Origin: an uncultured Caryophanales bacterium
GTDB taxonomy: Bacteria > Bacillota_I > Bacilli_A > RF39 > UBA660
Length of the DNA stretch: 64,000 nucleotides
Assembly (NCBI GenBank): GCA_947564265.1
Contig: CANOBK010000001.1
Coordinates: forward strand, 124,001-188,000
Direction of reading: 5' to 3'
The notes beneath the pieces are model-generated. The model was given only the letters and a program-made list of their open reading frames with translations. It was not told the DNA's origin and made no database searches. Each line of letters opens with the position of its first letter. Positions within the stretch are counted from its first letter, which is position 1. This document shows positions 20,636 to 27,408 of the stretch, piece by piece. A program made the position numbers and the translations under genes.

Positions 20636-21675
20636 AATACATAGCCTCCAATTCCAACAAAGACTAAGATTATTAAAAGAGAAAGTACCAGGCTAAGAAG
20701 AATAAAAAATAAAATCACTTTTGATTTTTGAACAGGAATATCTCCAATCATTTTCCCAGTTTGTCCGTTCATGGCAAAAGGATAAATTTGATCTTTATAC
20801 TTAATGTTTAAGAGCCAAACTGGTAATAAGACATATTCCCCATCCAAATTTGTTGGATTCATCGTTTTAGTTTCTATCGTATGTGAATTATAGGTTAGTC
20901 CTCTCTCTAAGCGTTCAATTACCGTAGTAGCCGCACGATCTACTGCTACGCTTTGAACTTCTTCTTTCGTCTGATCATACTTTTCTGCTAAAAAACCAGA
21001 TAAATAGGCACCGTCGAAGGATACCAATTCTTTATAATCGAAAGGTTCAATTGAATTCATCAAAGCATCATCGAAATGCTTAGAACCATCGACTGGAATA
21101 TCGTAAAAAGGAAATTTCCCTTCCCGTTCAAAATGATAAGTATCCCTTTTTGTATATTGATAATCACTTGTTATCCAAGTACTAAGGCGAATTCCCTTTC
21201 CTGCAATCGTTGCTTCTAAACAAAAATCAAATAACCAAAAAGGAATATAAATTCCCTGAATCTCTTGAATATTTTTAGAACTTGTAAATTCTTTAGGGAC
21301 AAACCATTTTCTGATTCCCATCTTTTTAAATGCTTCAATTGCTTCTTCTTTGGTTTTCTTAAAAGGAAGAATCGAATTGGGAGTCAGTTCATTTTCTAAA
21401 CGTTCATCAATTAAAGCAGTACTACGACAATAAACACAAGTAGTAGCTGTCGTGTGTTCGGAAACTAAAATATTCGCTCCACAATTCTTACAGGTATAGC
21501 CAGCAGAGGAGAAAGGATGTTTTTGTTTCTTTTCTTTTTCTGTTCGCACCTTTTTTAAATCTTGTAATGTGAAATGTGTTTTGCAATATTCGCAATCCCA
21601 ACCTTTGGTCTTTGGTGAATAGCGAAGTGGCGCACGACAACTTGGACATTTTTGATCTGTTACATTACTTGGCAT
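20632..21675 (-). CDS. Zinc-ribbon membrane protein, partner of the TPM protein
   Basis: A 347-residue protein with two N-terminal zinc ribbons (CPSC...CEYC at about 10-31, CKNC...CVYC at about 62-83), then a conserved middle region with no name I can give. A C-terminal transmembrane segment (about 322-345) follows. The ribbons would lie in the cytoplasm. Pairing of such a zinc-ribbon protein with a YgcG/TPM protein is seen in other Firmicutes. Helicase-like naming of this family in databases is not supported by any motif here. AGGAGG lies ahead of the start. Confidence 0.75.
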   Translation of the reverse strand: MPSNVTDQKCPSCRAPLRYSPKTKGWDCEYCKTHFTLQDLKKVRTEKEKKQKHPFSSAGYTCKNCGANILVSEHTTATTCVYCRSTALIDERLENELTPNSILPFKKTKEEAIEAFKKMGIRKWFVPKEFTSSKNIQEIQGIYIPFWLFDFCLEATIAGKGIRLSTWITSDYQYTKRDTYHFEREGKFPFYDIPVDGSKHFDDALMNSIEPFDYKELVSFDGAYLSGFLAEKYDQTKEEVQSVAVDRAATTVIERLERGLTYNSHTIETKTMNPTNLDGEYVLLPVWLLNIKYKDQIYPFAMNGQTGKMIGDIPVQKSKVILFFILLSLVLSLLIILVFVGIGGYVL

Positions 21676-21726
21676 ACCTTTCCTCCTACTTTCTTATTTT
21701 AGTTTACTATCTCTTCAAGAAAAAAA

Positions 21727-21745
21727 GAAGTAAATTTTACTACTT
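21727..21745 (-). terminator. Probable terminator of nusB-xseA-xseB
   Basis: Minus strand: a short AAGTA-GTAAAATTTAC-type inverted repeat overlaps the xseB stop and is followed by TTCTTTTTTT. The stem is short, so it is less certain than the others. Confidence 0.5.
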
Positions 21746-21967
21746 GTCTTCTTCTACAGCAAAATCTTTTAGTTTCCCATCTTCTGTTAAAATTTTATTA
21801 ATTTGTTCTTCTGCACTTTTTAAACGAGAATCACAAGATTTCGCTAATTTCATCGCGTTAGTAAAGGAATCAATTGCTTCATCAAGTGGTACTTCTCCAC
21901 TTTCTAATTTTTTTACAATTGTCTCTAATTCTTGCATATTTTCTTCAAAACTTTTTTCTTTTGCCAT
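21740..21967 (-). CDS. xseB: Exodeoxyribonuclease VII small subunit
   Basis: A 75-residue helical-hairpin protein with the family phrase SFEENMQELETIVKKLESGE, then PLDEAI. It binds XseA to form exonuclease VII, which degrades single-stranded DNA. It starts two bases after the xseA stop, in the nusB-xseA-xseB operon, with a good AGGAGG-like site. Confidence 0.96.
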   Translation of the reverse strand: MAKEKSFEENMQELETIVKKLESGEVPLDEAIDSFTNAMKLAKSCDSRLKSAEEQINKILTEDGKLKDFAVEEDK

Positions 21968-21969
21968 TT

Positions 21970-23247
21970 TTATTTCCTCCTATTTTTTTCCTGCAATTCC
22001 ATTACTTGTGCTTGGACTATTCCATCTTTTACTTCTACTTCAAATAAGTCTTGCTTTTTTAAGTTCTTAATACTAGAAATAACTTTAGAATCTTTCCGAG
22101 TAATACTATATCCTCTTCCAATCGTCAATAATGGATTTAAAATTTCTAGCTTATTTAACGATTTCTCAAATCGGTGAATCTCCTGATTCAATGTTTTTTG
22201 AATTCCATAAGAGCCAGACTGAAGAAGTCCATCTAACCGCGTCCGCTGATTATATACAATTCCTTTCATAACTAATTGTAATTTCTCAAACAAAGTGTCT
22301 AGTCTTTGTTCTTTCATTTGATACATAGTAACTGGATTTTCTAAGACATAACTTTTTTGAAGAGAGGTTAATTTTTCTCGCCAACTGGTAAGTTCATTCT
22401 CCATTCCTTTTTGAAGGCGGAGTGTTAACTGATTTAAATATTCCAAAACGTCTCTCACGCTTGGTACCACCATTTCGGCAGCACCGGTTGGTGTTGGCGC
22501 TCTTAAATCTGCCACAAAATCAGCAATTGTAAAATCAATTTCATGACCTACCGCAGAAACAACAGGAATTTTAGAATGATAAATTGCGCGTGCTACTGCT
22601 TCATCATTGAAGCACCACATATCCTCAATACTTCCTCCCCCTCTTCCTACAATCAAGACATCTAAATCATACTCTTGTGCTTTCGTAATTCCTCGAACGA
22701 CATCGGGGGCAGCAGTTGCCCCTTGAACAAGACTTGGAAAAAGAATGGTTTCTGTATGGGGCCATCTTCTTTGAATTGTTGATAAAATATCCCGAATTGC
22801 CGCTCCTGTTGGCGCGGTTACAATTCCAATTTTAGAAGGGATTCTTGGAATTGGTCTTTTATGTTCTTTCGCAAATAGTCCTTCCGCAGCGAGTTTTTTC
22901 TTTAACTGCTCGAACTGAATATAAAGATTTCCTACACCATCCTCAATCATTTCATCTACGTAGATTTGATAACCACCTGTTGCTTCATAAACACTAATTC
23001 TACCCGTTACTAATACTTTCATTCCATCTTCTGGTAAGAACTTCATTTTCGATGCAGAAGAAGAAAACATAACCGCATTAATCCTTGAGGTTTCATCTTT
23101 TAATGTGAAATAGTAGTGTCCTCTTGTATGTGCTTTAAAGTTAGAAATTTCTCCTTTTAAAAACACTTGTCTTAAGTTTTCATCATTATCCATTTTAAAT
23201 TTAATATATCTCGTTAATTGAGAAACACTAATATACTTATCCTGCAT
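21970..23247 (-). CDS. xseA: Exodeoxyribonuclease VII large subunit
   Basis: Catalytic subunit of exonuclease VII. An N-terminal OB fold (SVSQLTRYIKFKMDND, then VFLKGEISNFK...HYYFTLKDE), the catalytic core with GIVTAPTGAAIRDI and GRGGGSIEDMWCFNDE, and a long coiled C-terminal region are in order. The length of 425 residues is normal. It lies 11 bases after nusB and 2 before xseB, an order shared with many Bacilli. Confidence 0.97.
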   Translation of the reverse strand: MQDKYISVSQLTRYIKFKMDNDENLRQVFLKGEISNFKAHTRGHYYFTLKDETSRINAVMFSSSASKMKFLPEDGMKVLVTGRISVYEATGGYQIYVDEMIEDGVGNLYIQFEQLKKKLAAEGLFAKEHKRPIPRIPSKIGIVTAPTGAAIRDILSTIQRRWPHTETILFPSLVQGATAAPDVVRGITKAQEYDLDVLIVGRGGGSIEDMWCFNDEAVARAIYHSKIPVVSAVGHEIDFTIADFVADLRAPTPTGAAEMVVPSVRDVLEYLNQLTLRLQKGMENELTSWREKLTSLQKSYVLENPVTMYQMKEQRLDTLFEKLQLVMKGIVYNQRTRLDGLLQSGSYGIQKTLNQEIHRFEKSLNKLEILNPLLTIGRGYSITRKDSKVISSIKNLKKQDLFEVEVKDGIVQAQVMELQEKNRRK

Positions 23248-23258
23248 AAGAAATCCTC

Positions 23259-23660
23259 TTACTTTTCCTGAGCATGATAAAGTTCATCTAGAATCGCATT
23301 AATCATCTTCGTCACTTTTTCATCAGAATATTTTTTCGATAATTCGATTGCTTCATTAATCGCAACGGCACTTGGAGTTTCTGTATATTCTAGTTCATAA
23401 ACTCCAATACAAATAATTGCTTGATCTACTTTATTTAGTCGGTTCATTGGCCAACTAGATAGATATTTATTTGCCTTTTCATAGATTTCTTTTTTCTTTT
23501 CTAAAACACCATGAACTACCGTATCTACAAACTCATTTTCTATCTCTAATTGTTCTTTAATTAAAGCATTTAAATCATACTCAATTGAAGATTCTTCTAG
23601 TAAAAACACTTGATAAAGAACTTTCATCATAATTTCTCGTAATTCACTACGACTTTTCAT
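23259..23660 (-). CDS. nusB: Transcription antitermination protein NusB
   Basis: All-helical RNA-binding protein that acts with NusE (S10) on boxA of rRNA operons. The opening RSELREIMMKVLYQ and the closing VDQAIICIGVYEL...AINEAIELSKKYSDEK are the standard NusB phrases. It is 133 residues long and first in the nusB-xseA-xseB operon. Confidence 0.95.
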   Translation of the reverse strand: MKSRSELREIMMKVLYQVFLLEESSIEYDLNALIKEQLEIENEFVDTVVHGVLEKKKEIYEKANKYLSSWPMNRLNKVDQAIICIGVYELEYTETPSAVAINEAIELSKKYSDEKVTKMINAILDELYHAQEK

Positions 23661-23699
23661 ATCACTTCACCTATTTCTAGTCTATCATACTAGAAAAAA

Positions 23700-23723
23700 A
23701 AAGTCACTCCAAAATGTGGCTTT
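23700..23723 (-). terminator. Terminator of the secreted-protein/ABC cassette
   Basis: Minus strand: AAAGCCAC pairs with GTGACTTT (one mismatch) around an eight-base loop, followed by nine T in total. It lies 10 bases after the ABC ATPase stop. Confidence 0.65.
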
Positions 23724-23733
23724 TCTCATTCAA

Positions 23734-24372
23734 TTATTTTTCTATCTTTTTTACGTGACCAGCATCAAATTTATAGATAACATCTGCTAAAGAATCAATA
23801 TCTTCTTGAATGTGTGATGCAACGATAATAATTTTATTCTTCTTCTTTTCTTCTAATAGAATTTCTCGTAATTTTAGTGCTGTTTCTTCTTCAATTCCAT
23901 TTAATGGTTCATCTAAAATCATAACGGATGGGTCCTCCATAAGCACTTGTGCAATTCCTAGTTTCTGCTTCATCCCAAGAGAATACGTACTATATTTTTT
24001 ATCTTTTGCTTCATATAGATTTACTTGCCTCAAGCTAGTTTCTATTTCTTCCTTGCCAATTTTCTTTTGAATACTTGCAAGTAATTCTAGATTTTCATAA
24101 CCTGTTAAATCCGGAAGAAAGCTAGGCTTCTCAATCAAAGCCCTTGTATTAGGAGGAAACTTTTTCTGTTTGATAATATTTTCTCCATCAAATAAAATTT
24201 CTCCCTCTGTTGGTTCATAAAAGGCACAAAGTAGTTTTAAAAGCACACTCTTTCCACTTCCATTTCTTCCTGTTAAACCATAAATTTTGCCACTTTCAAA
24301 GGTCATATTCAGTTTTTCTAAAACAAAAACCTTTTTAAATTCTTTCGATACATTTTTTACTTCAATTTTCAT
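23734..24372 (-). CDS. ABC transporter ATP-binding protein of the secreted-protein cassette
   Basis: A 212-residue stand-alone ABC ATPase. Walker A is LTGRNGSGKS (near 34-43), the signature is YSLGMKQ, with Walker B MILDEP downstream and an H-loop in ASHIQED. This is the CcmA/drug-and-bacteriocin exporter type that pairs with ABC-2 permeases. It overlaps the permease before it by 4 bases and is the last gene of a five-gene unit that begins with a small secreted protein. It probably powers export of, or self-protection from, that protein. Confidence 0.9.
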   Translation of the reverse strand: MKIEVKNVSKEFKKVFVLEKLNMTFESGKIYGLTGRNGSGKSVLLKLLCAFYEPTEGEILFDGENIIKQKKFPPNTRALIEKPSFLPDLTGYENLELLASIQKKIGKEEIETSLRQVNLYEAKDKKYSTYSLGMKQKLGIAQVLMEDPSVMILDEPLNGIEEETALKLREILLEEKKKNKIIIVASHIQEDIDSLADVIYKFDAGHVKKIEK

Positions 24373-25064
24373 AAAATTCCTCCATTGATTTTTTCATAAA
24401 TTTGAACAAATTTTTTTTGATACAAAACCGTAAGAATTAAAATTTCTATTAATAAGAAGATTCCTAAGAGAATCAGACTCATATTTTGAATCTCTATTTT
24501 TGAAGAGAAATAAGTAAGATACACAATAACAATTATGGAAAATACTAGGATAGCTGGTTTATAGATTCTAGATATTATATATCCTAGTAGATAAAATATT
24601 TGCGTTGTGAAAAAGAAGAAATAATAACGGAAAAACAGTTTTAGTTTTAATATATGAATATTATCTATTTTGTAATAATTATGTAGAAATAGAACGAGAA
24701 ATAACGAAAGAAGTACAGAAAAAAGAAATAGTACCAGTCCAATTTCTAATACCTTTAGAACTAAAATTTTTTTCCGTTCTAATCGCAATAATATATTCTC
24801 TCCTGCCCTTTCTATTCCGCAAAAAAAGATTTTTAGTACGGAAAAGAGAAAAAGAAAATTGGTCAAAAAGTAGGCCGTTGTGATGATTGGATTCTGATAA
24901 AAATTTAATTTTGTTGGGAGGATAGCACCGATAAATTCTTCCTGTGAAGATTTGAAACCTATTAAGACAAGACTGATGATGAATAATAGAATCAAATAAC
25001 TAAGAAATATTTTCCAACTGGAAAGAATCGTAGATTTTAAATCCATAATCAATAAGGACTTCAT
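24369..25064 (-). CDS. Membrane protein of the ABC cassette (ABC-2-like, 1 of 3)
   Basis: A 231-residue protein of about six hydrophobic spans, extremely rich in Leu, Ile and Phe, with no motif I can name. It overlaps both neighbours by 4 bases (ATGA junctions), so it is made in step with the ATPase and the previous permease. Best read as an ABC-2-type permease subunit. Confidence 0.7.
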   Translation of the reverse strand: MKSLLIMDLKSTILSSWKIFLSYLILLFIISLVLIGFKSSQEEFIGAILPTKLNFYQNPIITTAYFLTNFLFLFSVLKIFFCGIERAGENILLRLERKKILVLKVLEIGLVLFLFSVLLSLFLVLFLHNYYKIDNIHILKLKLFFRYYFFFFTTQIFYLLGYIISRIYKPAILVFSIIVIVYLTYFSSKIEIQNMSLILLGIFLLIEILILTVLYQKKFVQIYEKINGGIL

Positions 25065-25828
25065 TGAATCACATCCTTTAATTTAGATAGAATGAGTTTT
25101 TGAATCACTTTTATAATCATACATAACAGAAAGAAATAGATCACTGTGTAGGAAATATCAACCCATAGATTCGCATATCCATAAGGAGAACAAACATTTA
25201 ACATTAAAATAGGAAGGTAGCCAAACTCAGGAAGATAGACTATTGGAAAAAAATAGGCCCATACAAATAATAAGCAATTATGAACTACATTAATTATCGT
25301 CACCAATTTAATATTTATCTTATATAAGAGTAAGGTATTGATGGTGGAGATTGCTAAAGAGAATAAAATATAACGAATTGTTGTATAACAAACATAAGGA
25401 ATACTGAAGCAATGGGCATATTCTATATAAATATTTTTAAAACTAGTAAAGTCAAAGAATAGAATCATTGTTAAACTAAAAAGTAATGTCATAATCAAAA
25501 ATAAAAATGTTACCTTTAAATTCATTTTTAAATGATGATCCATCATTTCTTTTTTGTCTTGAAATCTTCCTATCAGCATTCGATTTTCTTTAAAAATATG
25601 AAAAACAGATAAAGTAATCATAAAAGTAAGAATCTCATGAGAAACCAAATAAGAATTTGTCTCAATGAGATAAGCAAAGTCAGCAAAAACACTCCCAAAA
25701 GATATTTCTCTAATCATACATACAACAAAGATCAGGGAAAGGAAAATTGACAATCCCAATGCCACTAAACTATTTTTACTTTCTAGAATTGCATTTAATA
25801 TTGTTTTATCCCATTTTTCGTTCGACAT
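25061..25828 (-). CDS. Membrane protein of the ABC cassette (ABC-2-like, 2 of 3)
   Basis: A 255-residue polytopic membrane protein with six or so hydrophobic spans, first at about residues 19-41. The N-terminus and the region VTFLFLIMTLLFSLTMILF suggest an ABC-2 permease. Its ATG lies 23 bases inside the end of the preceding gene in another frame. Its role in the cassette is inferred from context. Confidence 0.7.
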   Translation of the reverse strand: MSNEKWDKTILNAILESKNSLVALGLSIFLSLIFVVCMIREISFGSVFADFAYLIETNSYLVSHEILTFMITLSVFHIFKENRMLIGRFQDKKEMMDHHLKMNLKVTFLFLIMTLLFSLTMILFFDFTSFKNIYIEYAHCFSIPYVCYTTIRYILFSLAISTINTLLLYKINIKLVTIINVVHNCLLFVWAYFFPIVYLPEFGYLPILMLNVCSPYGYANLWVDISYTVIYFFLLCMIIKVIQKLILSKLKDVIQ

Positions 25829-26732
25829 CTAAAATCACTCTTTCCTTAGAATTATATATTCGTACTACAACAATTACTGAAATCATAGCTAGAGCAAAAA
25901 TGAAGAAAGTAAGTTCTTTATAGAGAGGAACTGGCATTTCATATCCCCAATATTGGTTTAAATTAAAGATTAGGAGTCCATGAGAACTATGAAAAAGAAA
26001 CTCGTAGATTTTTACAAAGATACTATTTAAAACAATTTGAATTCCAAGATATGTAATCATGGATAAAACAATATGAACTGCAAAATTTAAACTTTTCCTA
26101 ATCCAAAATAAACTAATACTAACAAATAATATGCTAAGCATGATTAAATTCCATCCATACAAAAAGAAAAAAGGAATAAAGTGAATAATGTGATCTACTT
26201 CAGCAGCACGATAAGTATTAAATAAGGAATTAACTGTATCACTTCCGTCAAAATGACCGGAAATTAGATAGGAAATTAGAAAGAGAACTAATAAAAAAGC
26301 AGGAAAAATCCAGATATTTTTATATGCCCCTTTTAACTCTTTTTTGATATAGTCAAAATATTTTTCTCTTACTAAAAAATTACGATAAGCCCCACTACGA
26401 TATTTTTTATAAAAGTGATAGCAGGCGGGAATCATGATAAATAAGGGTCCTATAAATTGTAATAAATAAAGATTCGTATTAATAATCATCCAGAAAAAAA
26501 CAAATCCAGTTGACGGTTTTTTTACTTCTGTAACATCCTGAACAGTAGGACAAACATGTTTTTTTAAAGTTTCGTCCGCTTCCTCACTATGACACACTTT
26601 AATAATTTGGTTAAATTCTTGTCTTGTCTCTGTCACAAATTGGTTTGCCTTGATTCCACTTCCGATTCCCCATATACATAATATTAAAAAAGAAAGAATC
26701 GCAATCTTGTTACTTTTTAGAAACTTCTTCAT
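25806..26732 (-). CDS. Membrane protein of the ABC cassette (3 of 3), with Cys-bearing outer loop
   Basis: A 308-residue protein. A first membrane span (about 11-29) is followed by an outer loop of about 55 residues with two cysteines about 14 apart, then five or six further spans. This single-span-plus-loop-plus-spans layout is typical of ABC-2 permeases. It starts 48 bases after the secreted-protein gene, with an AGAGG site. The loop could contact the secreted protein, but that is inference. Confidence 0.7.
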   Translation of the reverse strand: MKKFLKSNKIAILSFLILCIWGIGSGIKANQFVTETRQEFNQIIKVCHSEEADETLKKHVCPTVQDVTEVKKPSTGFVFFWMIINTNLYLLQFIGPLFIMIPACYHFYKKYRSGAYRNFLVREKYFDYIKKELKGAYKNIWIFPAFLLVLFLISYLISGHFDGSDTVNSLFNTYRAAEVDHIIHFIPFFFLYGWNLIMLSILFVSISLFWIRKSLNFAVHIVLSMITYLGIQIVLNSIFVKIYEFLFHSSHGLLIFNLNQYWGYEMPVPLYKELTFFIFALAMISVIVVVRIYNSKERVILDVERKMG

Positions 26733-26762
26733 AAGATACCTCTTTTACTTCCATTTAAAATT

Positions 26763-27238
26763 TGGGAGAGTTTTTATTTTTTAAGCGCTAGCAGCAGAAT
26801 CTAAATACCAACGTCCATAGATATAGACAGGGTCTCCAAAGTAATTAGCAGAATACCTTTTCCCAGTCAATGTATAGGATCCTGTTACTGTACTTGCAGA
26901 ATCTAGCCATAAGTATAAACCAGTATTTTCAATTGTTAACCAATTTGCATTTTTAACCATCATTTGAATTCTAGCAAAATCGGTTCGATTATCTCCAAGA
27001 TAAGAATGATAAACTCGAACACCTTGATGTTCATTTGTATATTTTGTTCCTGTTGCGACACTTACTTTTGCAGCAGAAACTGGTAATTTGATATCCACAA
27101 ATGGGATAAAATCATTCGTAGCAGCACTGACTCCTGTTAAGGCAAAAGCAAGGGCAATTGTGCATGTAAATAAACTAATTTTCAAATATTTCATCACTTA
27201 CCTCCTTTCATCTATTTAAAAGCTTTTCAACTCTCCCA
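26763..27238. repeat. 10-bp inverted repeat flanking the small secreted-protein gene
   Basis: The plus-strand TGGGAGAGTT at 26763-26772 and AACTCTCCCA at 27229-27238 are exact reverse complements. One copy is in the mRNA leader, the other just after the stop codon, so the transcript could pair around the whole gene. Confidence 0.5.
26781..27194 (-). CDS. Small secreted protein heading an ABC cassette
   Basis: A 137-residue protein with a signal peptide (cleavage probably after VSA or VSAA, near residue 24-25) and no cysteines. The mature part of about 112 residues is rich in Ser, Thr, Tyr and beta-prone residues, ending WYLDSAASA. I do not recognise a family. The pattern of a small exported protein followed by ABC-2 genes resembles bacteriocin-like loci (lactococcin-972-type, or DUF2712-like), but no diagnostic motif is seen. 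ATG at 27194 has AGGAGG at ideal spacing. An unusual upstream control region lies at 27253-27337. Confidence 0.75.
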   Translation of the reverse strand: MKYLKISLFTCTIALAFALTGVSAATNDFIPFVDIKLPVSAAKVSVATGTKYTNEHQGVRVYHSYLGDNRTDFARIQMMVKNANWLTIENTGLYLWLDSASTVTGSYTLTGKRYSANYFGDPVYIYGRWYLDSAASA

Positions 27239-27259
27239 CAAAATATAATTTTCAATTTC

Positions 27260-27268
27260 ACTATATCA
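27260..27268 (-). promoter_or_regulatory. Extended -10 promoter of the secreted-protein cassette
   Basis: Minus strand: TG-A-TATAGT forms an extended -10. A TTGACA occurs only 10 bases upstream, too close to be the -35. An activator-assisted promoter is plausible given the phased repeats just upstream. Confidence 0.45.
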
Positions 27269-27290
27269 CAAACTTTGTCAAAAAAAATGT

Positions 27291-27337
27291 ATCAGGTGGG
27301 ATTCAGTCGTTTTTCGGTGAAATTCGGTATTATTCAA
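27291..27337 (-). promoter_or_regulatory. Five helically phased YYGAA repeats (putative activator sites)
   Basis: Minus strand: TTGAA, CCGAA, CCGAA, CTGAA and CTGAT start at 10, 10, 11 and 11-base steps (plus-strand blocks 27333-27337, 27323-27327, 27313-27317, 27302-27306, 27291-27295). All lie on one face of the helix, 38-84 bases before the likely start of transcription. Confidence 0.45.
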
Positions 27338-27386
27338 TTCGAAATATCAGTTATTTATTATCAAAAATGTTCTTTTAAAACAAAAA

Positions 27387-27408
27387 AGCAATTCCAAAAT
27401 GAATTACT
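27387..27408 (-). terminator. Terminator of mutS
   Basis: Minus strand: AGTAATTC pairs with GAATTGCT (one wobble), six-base loop, then TTTTTT. It overlaps the mutS stop at 27404-27406. Confidence 0.85.

Noticed and set aside
27276..27281. Perfect TTGACA as the -35 of the secreted-protein cassette
   Set aside because: It is only 10 bases from the TATAGT, and no -10-like hexamer lies 16-18 bases downstream of it, so it is not a usable -35.
27291..27350. Short repeated units that might be a CRISPR remnant or direct-repeat array
   Set aside because: The units are 5 bases with 10-11-base steps and no spacers of uniform length or palindromic repeats. A regulator site is the better reading.
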